30,189 nt of DNA from positions 1 through 30,189 of the forward strand of contig JAZLGC010000062.1 of NCBI GenBank assembly GCA_045616125.1, in the 5' to 3' direction. The notes below the pieces were generated by a model, which saw only the letters and a list, made by a program, of their open reading frames with translations, was not told the DNA's origin and made no database searches. The stretch's first letter is position 1, and the number at the start of each line of letters is the position of its first letter. Positions 17,601-23,401 of this stretch are shown one piece after another. This stretch comes from Treponema_I sp045616125. Its GTDB lineage: Bacteria > Spirochaetota > Spirochaetia > Treponematales > Treponemataceae. The translations under genes and the position numbers were made by a program.

Positions 17601-17761
17601 ATGGTAGCAGGATTGGAGTTTACCAGAACAATCTGTACCCCTTCTTCATGGAGGGCACGGCAGGCCTGAACACCAGCGTAGTCAAATTCAGCAGCCTGGC
17701 CGATGATGATAGGGCCGGAGCCGATAACCATAACTTTCTTGATTTTTTCGTTCTTAGGCAT
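14621..17761 (-). CDS. carB: Carbamoyl phosphate synthase, large subunit
   Basis: This 1046-residue subunit makes carbamoyl phosphate from bicarbonate, ammonia delivered by CarA and two ATP, feeding pyrimidines and arginine. Two ATP-grasp halves are clear: the first opens with KVMVIGSGPIIIGQAAEFDY, the second with VVVIGSGPIRIGQGIEFDY. A C-terminal MGS-like allosteric domain begins around residue 930. The region between the halves is unusual. After IDEWFLWKLVNIV the usual helical oligomerisation segment of about 50 residues is absent, and a linker containing VAEPVEAPAP (about residues 470-479), encoded by a dispersed palindromic repeat, leads directly into YKMVDTCAGEFE. An Ala-rich stretch (SAAAGGVNEAAPDPAE) follows. 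The start at 17761 (MPKNEKIKKV) overlaps the carA stop by 8 bp and is preferred to an in-frame extension inside carA. Confidence 0.96.
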   Translation of the reverse strand: MPKNEKIKKVMVIGSGPIIIGQAAEFDYAGVQACRALHEEGVQIVLVNSNPATIMTDQVMADQIYIEPLTLDVIKRIIKKEKPDGILSGLGGQTALTLCMQLAKSGFLEEQGVLLLGSSPDVIDRAEDRQLFKDTMESIGQPCIPSKVVTSVEDAVAFANEISYPVIVRPAFTLGGTGGGIAADEKQLREIAHNGIYLSPINQILVERCIAGWKEIEFEVMRDRNDNTITVCSMENFDPVGVHTGDSIVIAPTVTLSDKEYQMLRSAALHIISALQIEGGCNCQFALHPESFEYAVIEVNPRVSRSSALASKATGYPIAKVATKIALGYTLDEIKNAVTGSTFAAFEPAIDYVAVKFPKWPFDKFFYAKRSLGTQMKATGEVMAIDDSFEGALLKAVRGCEIHQDTLDFEVAAGMSTEDLLANIHTATDLRLFFIYELLKRGISVDRIHEITMIDEWFLWKLVNIVAASRVAEPVEAPAPKTYKMVDTCAGEFEALTPYFYASENSAAAGGVNEAAPDPAETRKTVVVIGSGPIRIGQGIEFDYASVHCVMILRQLGYRVVIINNNPETVSTDFDIADRLYFEPLCERDVLPILENEKPYGVVVAFGGQTAIKLAKTLDRRGYNLLGTSADAIDLAEDRERFEELCEELHINRPRGMTVFTEEEALAAAAKITYPVLIRPSYVLGGQNMIIAHDDGEIHEYMTVILSQGIENPVLIDKYMEGVELEVDAICDGEDVLIPGIMEHIERTGIHSGDSIAVYPAWNINDTIREKIVNQSRELALALHTKGLVNIQYLIYQGDLYIIEVNPRSSRTVPYISKVTGVPMVDLAVRSMLGEKLADMGFGTGLYPRPPYFAVKVPVFSFEKLTDVDTHLGPEMKSTGEVLGIASTMEEAVYKGFIGAGYKMKKKGGVLISVRKTDQHEIPDMARRFYDMGFTLYATEGTAKTISDAGMKVTVVNKIHENPDDNLLTILDSGKIDYVISTSAHGRNPQLDSVKMRRHAVERSIPCLTAIDTANALAQCLGAKYTEQNIELVDIHTLGSSGSSGR
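16329..16353 (-). repeat. Palindromic repeat arm inside carB
   Basis: On the plus strand this segment contains GGCTTCGACAGGCTCAGCC. The core TTCGACAGGCTC is identical to the arm at 20266-20278 and inverted at 20305-20317; a variant lies inside purF. Read in the carB frame it encodes VAEPVEAP in the linker between the two synthetase halves, without a frameshift. Confidence 0.75.
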
Positions 17762-18851
17762 TGTGTCTTTTCTCCATGAGTGCAATGAAATCGTCAAACA
17801 GGTAGCTGGTATCTTTAGGGCCGGCACAGGCTTCCGGATGGAACTGAACGCTGAATGCCGGAATGTTTTTGTATCGGATGCCTTCGTTACTGTTGTCATT
17901 TACGTTGATGAACAGCTGTTCAGCGGCAGCCGGATCAATACTGTCTGATTTTACGGCGTATCCGTGGTTCTGGGTAGAAATGTATACTTTTTCTGAAGCC
18001 ACATCTTTAACCGGCTGGTTGGCACCGCGATGACCGAACTTCAGTTTTTCCGTGTCAAAACCGTTGGCCAGAGCCAGCATCTGGTGCCCCAGACAGATAC
18101 CCATAATCGGGATACCGGTTTTGGTAAGGGCACGGATATTTTCAATGATTTCAACGTTTTCTTTCGGGTCGCCGGGACCGTTACTGAGCATGATGCCGTC
18201 CGGATTCAGGGCAACAACGTCTTCCGGTTTGGTATAGGCATTAAGAACGGTAACACAGCAGTTACGGGAAACAAGGCTGCGTACGATGTTTGATTTTACG
18301 CCGAAATCCATAAGGGCTACGTGATACGGTTCCTGTACCGTAGTAAGGTCAACGTCGACACCGTAATTTGCCTTACTGGTCATGGTACGTACGGCGTTGG
18401 TTACTTCATACGCCTTAACCTTTTCCATGTCTACGGCAGAAGGATCATCGGTAATGACACCGTTCATGGTACCGTATTTACACAGCAGTTTTACCAGCGC
18501 ACGGGTATCAATACCGTAAAGTCCCGGTACGCCGTTTTTCTTCAGAAAATCATCAATGGTCATCTTGCTGCGAAAGTTTGACGGATGTTCGCAGTATTCA
18601 CGGACAATGTAAGCACAGCATCCGGTACGTTCACTTTCAGCGTCTTCCAGGTTTACGCCGTAGTTACCGATAAGGGGGAATGCCTGGATTACAGCCTGAC
18701 CAAAGTAACTTTTATCGGTCAGGGTTTCAAGGAATCCTACCATGGCGGTAGTAAATACAATTTCACAGGTAACCCCTTCTTTGGGGCAGTCGGCACCAAA
18801 CGCACCGCCTTCAAAAGTCATTCCGTTTTCTAGAATCAGATAGCGTTTCAT
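17754..18851 (-). CDS. carA: Carbamoyl phosphate synthase, small subunit
   Basis: The 365-residue glutaminase subunit hydrolyses glutamine and channels ammonia to CarB. The N-terminal CarA-specific domain begins YLILENGMTFEGGAFG, and GIDTRALVKLL is typical. The C-terminal class I amidotransferase domain has the nucleophile Cys253 in GICLGHQ and a catalytic His-x-Glu in FSVQFHPEA near the end. The start at 18851 lies 1 nt after the purF stop and has GGAAGG in the end of purF; the stop overlaps carB by 8 bp, so purF, carA and carB are tightly coupled. Confidence 0.96.
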   Translation of the reverse strand: MKRYLILENGMTFEGGAFGADCPKEGVTCEIVFTTAMVGFLETLTDKSYFGQAVIQAFPLIGNYGVNLEDAESERTGCCAYIVREYCEHPSNFRSKMTIDDFLKKNGVPGLYGIDTRALVKLLCKYGTMNGVITDDPSAVDMEKVKAYEVTNAVRTMTSKANYGVDVDLTTVQEPYHVALMDFGVKSNIVRSLVSRNCCVTVLNAYTKPEDVVALNPDGIMLSNGPGDPKENVEIIENIRALTKTGIPIMGICLGHQMLALANGFDTEKLKFGHRGANQPVKDVASEKVYISTQNHGYAVKSDSIDPAAAEQLFINVNDNSNEGIRYKNIPAFSVQFHPEACAGPKDTSYLFDDFIALMEKRHNA

Positions 18852-18852
18852 A

Positions 18853-20253
18853 TTATTTTCCTTCCTGGCTTTCAAAGCATTTGCAGCAAAGACCGGTATC
18901 AGGCCCCAACTGCAGGGCTCCATCATGACTTAAATAGGCAAGACTGTCAGCCCCGATAATCTGGGCAATTTCAGAAAGACTGTGGTTACAGGCAATAAGA
19001 TGCTGGCAGTCCGGTACGTCAGTTCCATAATAACAGGGAGCGATGAATGGCGGAGAAGAAATCCGTACATGCACTTCTGAAGCTCCGGCATCACGCAGCA
19101 GCTGTACGATATGGCCGCTGGTAGTACCACGAACGATGGAATCATCAATAAGAACAACGCGTTTCCCTTTTACGGTGGCAGCAACCGGGTTCAGTTTAAT
19201 CTTTACTTTGTTCTGGCGTTCTGACTGGCCAGGATTGATGAAGGTGCGGCCGATATACTTATTCTTAACAAATCCCATACCGTAAGGAATGCCACTTTCC
19301 TGGCTGTATCCCAGGGCCGCATCAAGACCGGAATCTGGAACACCAACTACAACGTCAGCTTCCACCGGGTTTTCCCGGGCAAGAATCCGGCCGGCTTTTA
19401 AGCGGCTTTCATGAACGGAAACGCCGTCGATAACGCTGTCGGGACGGGCAAAGTAGATGTATTCAAAAACACAAAGAGATTTCTTTTCAGTTTCGCAATG
19501 GGTGTCGATGGACGTAACGCCATCTTTACTGAATACGACGATTTCACCGGGGCGGACATCACGGATGAATTCAGCGCCCACCACATCAAGAGCGCAGGTT
19601 TCAGAAGCAATAACGTAGGTATCCTGTGGGGCCCCTGAGCCTGTTGAAGGGTTCCCGCGAATGCGGCCGTAGCAGAGCGGACGGTATCCTTTGGGATCCC
19701 GCACTGCCAGCAGTTTATCGTGGGTCATGAGAACCAGCGAATAGGCACCTTCAATTTTTTCCATGGTGGAGCTGACAGCTTTTTCAATGGTAGAACAGGT
19801 TAAGCGCTCTTTGGTAAGCAGGTAGGCTATGGTTTCGGTATCACTGGTTGAATGAAAAATAGCCCCCGTCATTTCCAGCTGATGGCGGAGGGCTTCTGAA
19901 TTGGTAAGATTACCGTTATGGGCAACTGCAAGACTGCCGTTTACATGATGAACTTCAATGGGCTGAACGTTGGCACGGATATTGGCACCAGTGGTACCAT
20001 ACCGCACATGACCACAAGCCATGGAACAGTCGCCTAAGGCTTTAAGGCTCTCTGCGGTAAATACATCAGTTACCAGCCCCAGGTCTTTACAGGAAGTAAA
20101 CTGACCGCCTTTATTAACCACAATACCGCAGCTTTCCTGTCCGCGATGCTGCAGAGCGAAAAGTCCAAGATAAACCGAGCCGGCCAGTGGTGCCTCTTCA
20201 GGCGACCAAACCCCGAATACTCCACATTCTTCGTGAATGGATTCATGTATCAT
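18853..20253 (-). CDS. purF: Amidophosphoribosyltransferase
   Basis: The 466-residue enzyme catalyses the first committed step of purine synthesis, from PRPP and glutamine. A short propeptide of nine residues precedes Cys10 (CGVFGVW), which would become the N-terminal nucleophile as in B. subtilis-type PurF. The class II glutaminase domain (LFALQHRGQESCGI) is followed by the phosphoribosyltransferase domain with the PRPP loop VVLIDDSIVRGTTS near residue 365. Cysteines near the end (CC and CF context) could serve an Fe-S cluster as in some relatives. In the segment CYGRIRGNPSTGSGAPQDTYVIASETCA, near residue 202, about ten residues look inserted and are encoded by a dispersed repeat arm. It is the second gene of pyrG-purF-carA-carB, 144 bp after pyrG. 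Confidence 0.95.
   Translation of the reverse strand: MIHESIHEECGVFGVWSPEEAPLAGSVYLGLFALQHRGQESCGIVVNKGGQFTSCKDLGLVTDVFTAESLKALGDCSMACGHVRYGTTGANIRANVQPIEVHHVNGSLAVAHNGNLTNSEALRHQLEMTGAIFHSTSDTETIAYLLTKERLTCSTIEKAVSSTMEKIEGAYSLVLMTHDKLLAVRDPKGYRPLCYGRIRGNPSTGSGAPQDTYVIASETCALDVVGAEFIRDVRPGEIVVFSKDGVTSIDTHCETEKKSLCVFEYIYFARPDSVIDGVSVHESRLKAGRILARENPVEADVVVGVPDSGLDAALGYSQESGIPYGMGFVKNKYIGRTFINPGQSERQNKVKIKLNPVAATVKGKRVVLIDDSIVRGTTSGHIVQLLRDAGASEVHVRISSPPFIAPCYYGTDVPDCQHLIACNHSLSEIAQIIGADSLAYLSHDGALQLGPDTGLCCKCFESQEGK
19633..19651 (-). repeat. Palindromic repeat arm inside purF
   Basis: The plus strand reads CCCTGAGCCTGTTGAAGGG, a one-base variant of the GAGCCTGTCGAAG arm found in carB and between purF and pyrG. 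In the purF frame it encodes part of NPSTGSGAPQ. This is a different reading frame of the repeat from that used in carB. Confidence 0.7.
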
Positions 20254-20265
20254 GAAAAAATATCA

Positions 20266-20317
20266 CTTCGACAGGCTCATACGTTCCGGTTGGCCAGGGC
20301 GGCAGAGCCTGTCGAAG
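20266..20317. repeat. Inverted palindromic repeat pair between purF and pyrG
   Basis: CTTCGACAGGCTC (20266-20278) and GAGCCTGTCGAAG (20305-20317) are perfect 13-bp inverted arms separated by 26 bp. The arms share the core found once in carB and once in purF. In an mRNA running from pyrG into purF they would form a stable hairpin 13 nt before the purF start codon, so the pair could reduce or modulate purF translation. No Shine-Dalgarno is seen between it and the purF ATG. Confidence 0.8.
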
Positions 20318-20347
20318 CCCCCAAAGCCAACGTATATATATCATCAA

Positions 20348-20394
20348 GATTGCAAAATGCCGGTAGCAGGCCCCAGCGACGGAACCTTGCAATC
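20348..20394. repeat. Inverted repeat after pyrG
   Basis: GATTGCAA (20348-20355) and TTGCAATC (20387-20394) are perfect inverted repeats around a GC-rich 31-nt interior. It begins 4 bp after the pyrG stop on the minus strand. No U-run follows, so it is not a clear terminator; it may be an mRNA-stabilising hairpin or part of another repeat. Confidence 0.4.
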
Positions 20395-20397
20395 AGC

Positions 20398-21987
20398 CTA
20401 CTTCATTGATGATCTTACTAAGCCAACAAACAACGGGTGCGCCCTATTGGGCCGGCTCTTGAATTCCGGATGGAACTGAACACCAAGATAGAATGGATGA
20501 TCTTTCAGTTCCACGGTTTCAACAATGTAATCATCAGGACTGGTACCACTGATTACAAGACCGGCATCTTCCAGTGCATGACGGTACTCGTTGTTGAATT
20601 CATACCGGTGCCGGTGACGTTCGCTGATTTTCTGGGATCCGTAGCATTCTTCCATGCGGGTTCCCGGCTTGATTTTACAAGGATATGCACCAAGACGGAG
20701 CGTACCGCCTTTATTTACACTGTCGTTCTGATCCGGCAGAAAGTCAATTACTTTGTACGGGCTTTCAGGATCAAATTCACCGCTGTTGGCCCCTTTCATG
20801 CCGGCAACATAGCGGGCAAAACTGATACAGGCAATCTGCATACCAAGACAGATTCCAAGATAGGGCACATTGTTTTTGCGGCAGTAGTTGGCAGTAAGAA
20901 TCATGCCTTCAATACCACGCTGACCGAATCCACCGGGAACAATAACACCGTCTACATCACTTAAAGTATTCAGAATAGTACTGTCATTAATTGTTTCGCT
21001 GTCAATCCATTTAATATGCACATCGGCACCAAGTCCGTAGCCGGCGTGACGCAGAGCTTCTGCAACAGAAAGATAGGCATCATGCAGCTGAACATATTTA
21101 CCAACCAGACCGATAGTAACTACTTTGTTCCGGTTCCGGATGTTGTCCAGCATGGCATTCCAGCCAGTTAAATCTGCCGGTGGAACATTCAGGTTCAGAA
21201 GGCGGCATACGGTATCAGAAAGGTGCTGGTTTTCAAGCATAATAGGTGCTTCATACAGGGTAGGCAGTGTCAGGTTCTCGATAACGCAGTCTTCAGAAAC
21301 GTTACAGAACATGGCAATCTTGCGGTAAATATTGTCTTCCAGTTTTTCATCACAACGCAGAACAATGATGTCCGGTTTGATACCCATACCCTGCAGTTCC
21401 TTAACACTGTGCTGGGTTGGTTTTGTTTTGTGTTCGTCAGATCCTGAGAGGAACGGCAGCAGGGTTACGTGAATGTAGATAGCGTTTTCTTTTCCAACTT
21501 CAAGCCCTACCTGACGGATAGCTTCGATAAATGGCTGGGATTCTATATCACCGGTGGTACCGCCAACTTCTGTAATTACCACGTCGGCACCGCTGGTTTT
21601 ACCTACGTTATAGATGAAGGATTTGATTTCGTTGGTGATATGGGGAATAACCTGTACGGTTTCTCCCAGATATTCACCGCGGCGTTCCTTGTTCAGAACA
21701 TTCCAGTACACCTTACCTGATGTAAGGTTTGAATATTTGTTCAGGTCTTCATCAATGAAACGTTCGTAGTGGCCCAAGTCCAGGTCTGTCTCAGCACCGT
21801 CTTCAGTAACGTATACTTCACCATGCTGATAGGGGCTCATGGTTCCCGGGTCAACGTTGATGTAGGGATCCAGTTTCTGAGATGCAACTTTCAGTCCCCG
21901 TGATTTCAAAAGGCGTCCAAGGCTGGCAGCGGTAATACCTTTTCCAAGTCCAGAAACAACACCGCCAGTAACAAAAATGTACTTCAT
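20398..21987 (-). CDS. pyrG: CTP synthase
   Basis: The 529-residue enzyme makes CTP from UTP, ATP and glutamine. The N-terminal synthetase domain starts KYIFVTGGVVSGLGKGITAASLG and contains SPYQHGEVYVTEDGAETDLDLG. The C-terminal class I amidotransferase domain has the nucleophile Cys380 in GICLGMQ and the catalytic GVQFHPEF near the end. The start at 21987 is chosen because it begins the fold and has GGGAGG 8 nt upstream; the longer in-frame form would cover the leader hairpin. It appears to be the first gene of the pyrG-purF-carA-carB run. A long leader hairpin immediately upstream suggests control of expression. Confidence 0.96.
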   Translation of the reverse strand: MKYIFVTGGVVSGLGKGITAASLGRLLKSRGLKVASQKLDPYINVDPGTMSPYQHGEVYVTEDGAETDLDLGHYERFIDEDLNKYSNLTSGKVYWNVLNKERRGEYLGETVQVIPHITNEIKSFIYNVGKTSGADVVITEVGGTTGDIESQPFIEAIRQVGLEVGKENAIYIHVTLLPFLSGSDEHKTKPTQHSVKELQGMGIKPDIIVLRCDEKLEDNIYRKIAMFCNVSEDCVIENLTLPTLYEAPIMLENQHLSDTVCRLLNLNVPPADLTGWNAMLDNIRNRNKVVTIGLVGKYVQLHDAYLSVAEALRHAGYGLGADVHIKWIDSETINDSTILNTLSDVDGVIVPGGFGQRGIEGMILTANYCRKNNVPYLGICLGMQIACISFARYVAGMKGANSGEFDPESPYKVIDFLPDQNDSVNKGGTLRLGAYPCKIKPGTRMEECYGSQKISERHRHRYEFNNEYRHALEDAGLVISGTSPDDYIVETVELKDHPFYLGVQFHPEFKSRPNRAHPLFVGLVRSSMK

Positions 21988-22005
21988 ACTCGCATCCTCC
22001 CGGTG

Positions 22006-22057
22006 GGGGCAGGCACTACTTTGAAACACCCTTACCAGTTTCAAAGTGCCCCGCCCC
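22006..22057 (-). promoter_or_regulatory. Long hairpin in the pyrG leader
   Basis: The core is a perfect 10-bp stem (22018-22027 with 22038-22047) with a 10-nt loop, extended by a GC-rich outer stem GGGGC/GCCCC with small bulges. On the minus strand its 3' side ends in CCCCC about 4 nt before the GGGAGG Shine-Dalgarno. There is no U-run, so it is not a terminator as it stands. Position suggests control of ribosome access or elongation. The leader also has a run of G in its 5' half. Confidence 0.6.
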
Positions 22058-22077
22058 TCTTACTCAAAACCGATTAC

Positions 22078-22107
22078 TATATAAAAAGTGCGCTAAACAC
22101 ATGTCGA
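22078..22107 (-). promoter_or_regulatory. Probable pyrG promoter
   Basis: On the minus strand TCGACA (22102-22107) and TATATA (22078-22083) are 18 bp apart. The predicted start near 22071 gives a leader of about 80 nt that contains the long hairpin. Confidence 0.5.
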
Positions 22108-22125
22108 TCAGTCACAAGTGACTGA
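22108..22125. promoter_or_regulatory. 18-bp perfect palindrome, operator candidate
   Basis: TCAGTCAC and GTGACTGA are perfect inverted arms around AA. It abuts the predicted -35 box of pyrG on the upstream side, the usual place for an activator or repressor site. Confidence 0.45.
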
Positions 22126-22140
22126 CCTTACGTCACTACC

Positions 22141-22266
22141 GTGTGAGTGGCATGGCGGGAGTGATAGCAAGGAGCCGGTCATCGGAAGCGCGGAAGCGGG
22201 CTGCCGCCCGTTGAGCACTGCACGATGGCCTGCGACGCCGCTAGCGCCCCGCCATGCCACGAACAC
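22141..22266. ncRNA. GC-rich long hairpin, candidate RNA or repeat
   Basis: A perfect 13-bp stem pairs 22147-22159 with 22248-22260. Outside it, tandem GA/GA mismatches (22145-22146 and 22261-22262) are followed by GTGT/ACAC, so the helix continues. Inside lie a 5-bp CGGGC/GCCCG hairpin (22197-22201 with 22206-22210) and possible GCC...ATCG/CGATGGC pairing. The interior is much richer in GC than its surroundings. It does not match SRP RNA, tmRNA, 6S RNA or RNase P features that I know. It may be a dispersed structured repeat. Confidence 0.45.
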
Positions 22267-22324
22267 AAAAAAAGACGCCTGGTTTGAGAAGTCGACAGTT
22301 CGACCGCTAAAACCAAGCGTCTTT
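22267..22324 (-). terminator. Branched intrinsic terminator (minus strand)
   Basis: The outer stem pairs 22271-22285 with 22310-22324 (14 of 15 bp, one mismatch). An inner hairpin GTCGA/TCGAC (22291-22295 with 22300-22304) sits at the tip. On the minus strand it is followed by a run of seven T (plus-strand A run 22267-22273). It could end transcription arriving from the GH3/J-domain genes or from an RNA made in this region. Confidence 0.65.
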
Positions 22325-22436
22325 GCTTGTTCCTTAAATATTACCGTGAGATACGGGTTTAAATCAAGAGAGGGGCACGGTACGATGTAAAAGGCAAGAA
22401 ATATCTTGAAACCATCGCAATCAATTAAAGACAATA

Positions 22437-22459
22437 GCTCTGTCCGTAAAAAATGTTGC
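22437..22459 (-). repeat. 23-nt repeat, inverted copy (left)
   Basis: This is the reverse complement of 22691-22713 with one difference. The two copies face each other across 277 bp that include structured repeat copy B, like terminal inverted repeats. A third copy is at 1-23. Confidence 0.6.
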
Positions 22460-22495
22460 TGAATGCTACACAGCAACGAGAATTGAATAGAAATA

Positions 22496-22649
22496 CCACA
22501 AATCGAGAGGAGGGACAGTACAGGCAAAAATTGTTGAAGCCCGGCGTTCATGCGGCAGCATGAACTATATATAGTTTCTTCGCCGGGATTCACCAATAGC
22601 GACGCTAGCTAGCGTTTTTGCATGTACTGGCAATCCCGTAGATTTGTGG
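22496..22649 (+). ncRNA. Structured repeat, copy B (candidate RNA)
   Basis: This 154-nt copy folds like copy A: P1 22496-22504 with 22641-22649 (9 bp perfect); the GAGA side of the internal loop is kept; P2 CAGTACA/TGTACTG plus GCAAAAA/TTTTTGC with one G-A mismatch; ATTG/CAAT; P3 22536-22545 with 22582-22591 (9 of 10 pairs); P4 22546-22553 with 22558-22565 (8 bp perfect). The segment 22592-22614 is identical to 3071-3093. Outer stems differ greatly in sequence from copy A but still pair. It lies in a gene-free region inside an inverted pair of 23-nt repeats. Confidence 0.55.
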
Positions 22650-22658
22650 AGTTTTGAT

Positions 22659-22685
22659 GTGACCCTGAAACTAGTTCAGGGTGAC
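22659..22685. repeat. Small palindromic repeat unit
   Basis: ACCCTGAA (22662-22669) and TTCAGGGT (22675-22682) pair around a 5-nt loop, with GTG and GAC flanks that are nearly complementary. It resembles the GTCATCCCGAA-type units before glnA (29821-29990). Confidence 0.55.
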
Positions 22686-22690
22686 TATAA

Positions 22691-22713
22691 GCAACACTTT
22701 TTACGGACAGAGC
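22691..22713 (+). repeat. 23-nt repeat, direct copy (right)
   Basis: This matches the window start (1-23) at all but one position and is inverted relative to 22437-22459. It bounds the structured block on the right side. Confidence 0.6.
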
Positions 22714-22801
22714 GTTTAATTTTTAACGGCATAAAAAAGAATGGGAAAAGATTGAAGGCGATAAACCAGAGAATGCGGAATTCAATAAATAGATTGAATT
22801 T

Positions 22802-23344
22802 TCAGGCGTCTTTGCAGTACCAGCGGCACAAGTATTTGTTGAACTCCCAGACATAGTACTGCATCATTTGGTTTGCAATCTGCAGGTAGTAGGAATTGCG
22901 GGATTCTTTCAGAACTTTCTGGAACTGTTCCGTGGCTTTGGTGGCAAGCTGTACGGCAGAAGCAACGTCTTCTTCGCTTTTACGGCGGCCAAACAGGGCG
23001 TGTATCTGGTCGTACGCGGTAGAAATCATGTCGTGGCCGGTCTTCAGAAGCACATCTTCCCAGTCTTTGGTAGCAATTACTGCACCACGGTACTTAATGA
23101 TGTATTCCCGCTGAAAGCGCTGAGATTCTGCAGCCGCCTTTTGAGCAGCTGCAGCTTTTATATCTGCTGCGGTCCGCAGTTCGCCGTATACCCGGTTAAT
23201 GAGTGTCAGATACTCATTATACCGCTCTTTATCGCATTCCCGGGCTCTGTCAGGATGATATTTCTTAACCAGCGTAAGATAGGCTTTTTTGAGTTCTTCC
23301 TGGTTTTGTGCACCAGTCAATATCTCAAGTTCTTCTTTTATCAT
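22802..23344 (-). CDS. Small J-domain (DnaJ-like) protein
   Basis: The roughly 180-residue protein begins with a J domain: EELKKAYLTLVKKYHPDRARE contains the HPD motif (30-32) that stimulates Hsp70 ATPase. The rest is alpha-helical and charged, with no zinc-binding or G/F-rich region and no membrane segment, so it is a type III J protein or a specialised DnaK recruiter. It lies 57 bp after the second GH3 gene on the same strand and may share its transcript. The start is uncertain: the ATG at 23344 has GGAAGG directly adjacent, too close for normal use, and a TTG at 23365 is possible. What client it serves is unknown. Confidence 0.78.
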   Translation of the reverse strand: MIKEELEILTGAQNQEELKKAYLTLVKKYHPDRARECDKERYNEYLTLINRVYGELRTAADIKAAAAQKAAAESQRFQREYIIKYRGAVIATKDWEDVLLKTGHDMISTAYDQIHALFGRRKSEEDVASAVQLATKATEQFQKVLKESRNSYYLQIANQMMQYYVWEFNKYLCRWYCKDA

Positions 23345-23401
23345 CCTTCCAGACCTGCCTATCAATTTTTCAATTTTCAGCTCTTCCTGTTCAATTACAG
23401 A

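Larger units (their letters stand above)
21988..22801. other. 814-bp gene-free region packed with structures
   Basis: No protein gene is supported here; the open frames run straight across palindromes. In plus-strand order it contains the pyrG leader hairpin, pyrG promoter and 18-bp palindrome; a GC-rich hairpin (22141-22266); a minus-strand terminator (22267-22324); about 110 bp with nothing recognised; a 23-nt repeat (22437-22459); a small hairpin GTTGCTG/CAGCAAC (22455-22476); structured repeat copy B (22496-22649); a palindromic unit (22659-22685); the second 23-nt repeat (22691-22713); and about 90 AT-rich bases with nothing recognised. Confidence 0.7.

Noticed and set aside
20348..20394. 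Terminator after pyrG
   Set aside because: The 8-bp stem has a 31-nt interior and no U-run follows on either strand.
20146..20409. 87-codon plus-strand open frame containing AAEPVEAPK
   Set aside because: It lies antisense to the start of purF and the residues come from the palindromic repeat arm; not a gene.
22141..22266. SRP RNA, tmRNA, 6S RNA or RNase P gene
   Set aside because: The conserved GGAAG-type tetraloop context of SRP RNA, the tRNA-like ends of tmRNA and the conserved RNase P blocks are not present.
22108..22596. 162-codon open frame on the minus strand in the gene-free region
   Set aside because: It runs across the GC-rich hairpin, the terminator and half of structured copy B, has no recognisable domain or ribosome site, and is best explained as an open frame over structured repeats.
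22644..22856. 70-codon open frame on the plus strand
   Set aside because: It begins inside structured copy B, crosses the 23-nt repeat and overlaps the end of the J-domain gene; no Shine-Dalgarno or family resemblance.
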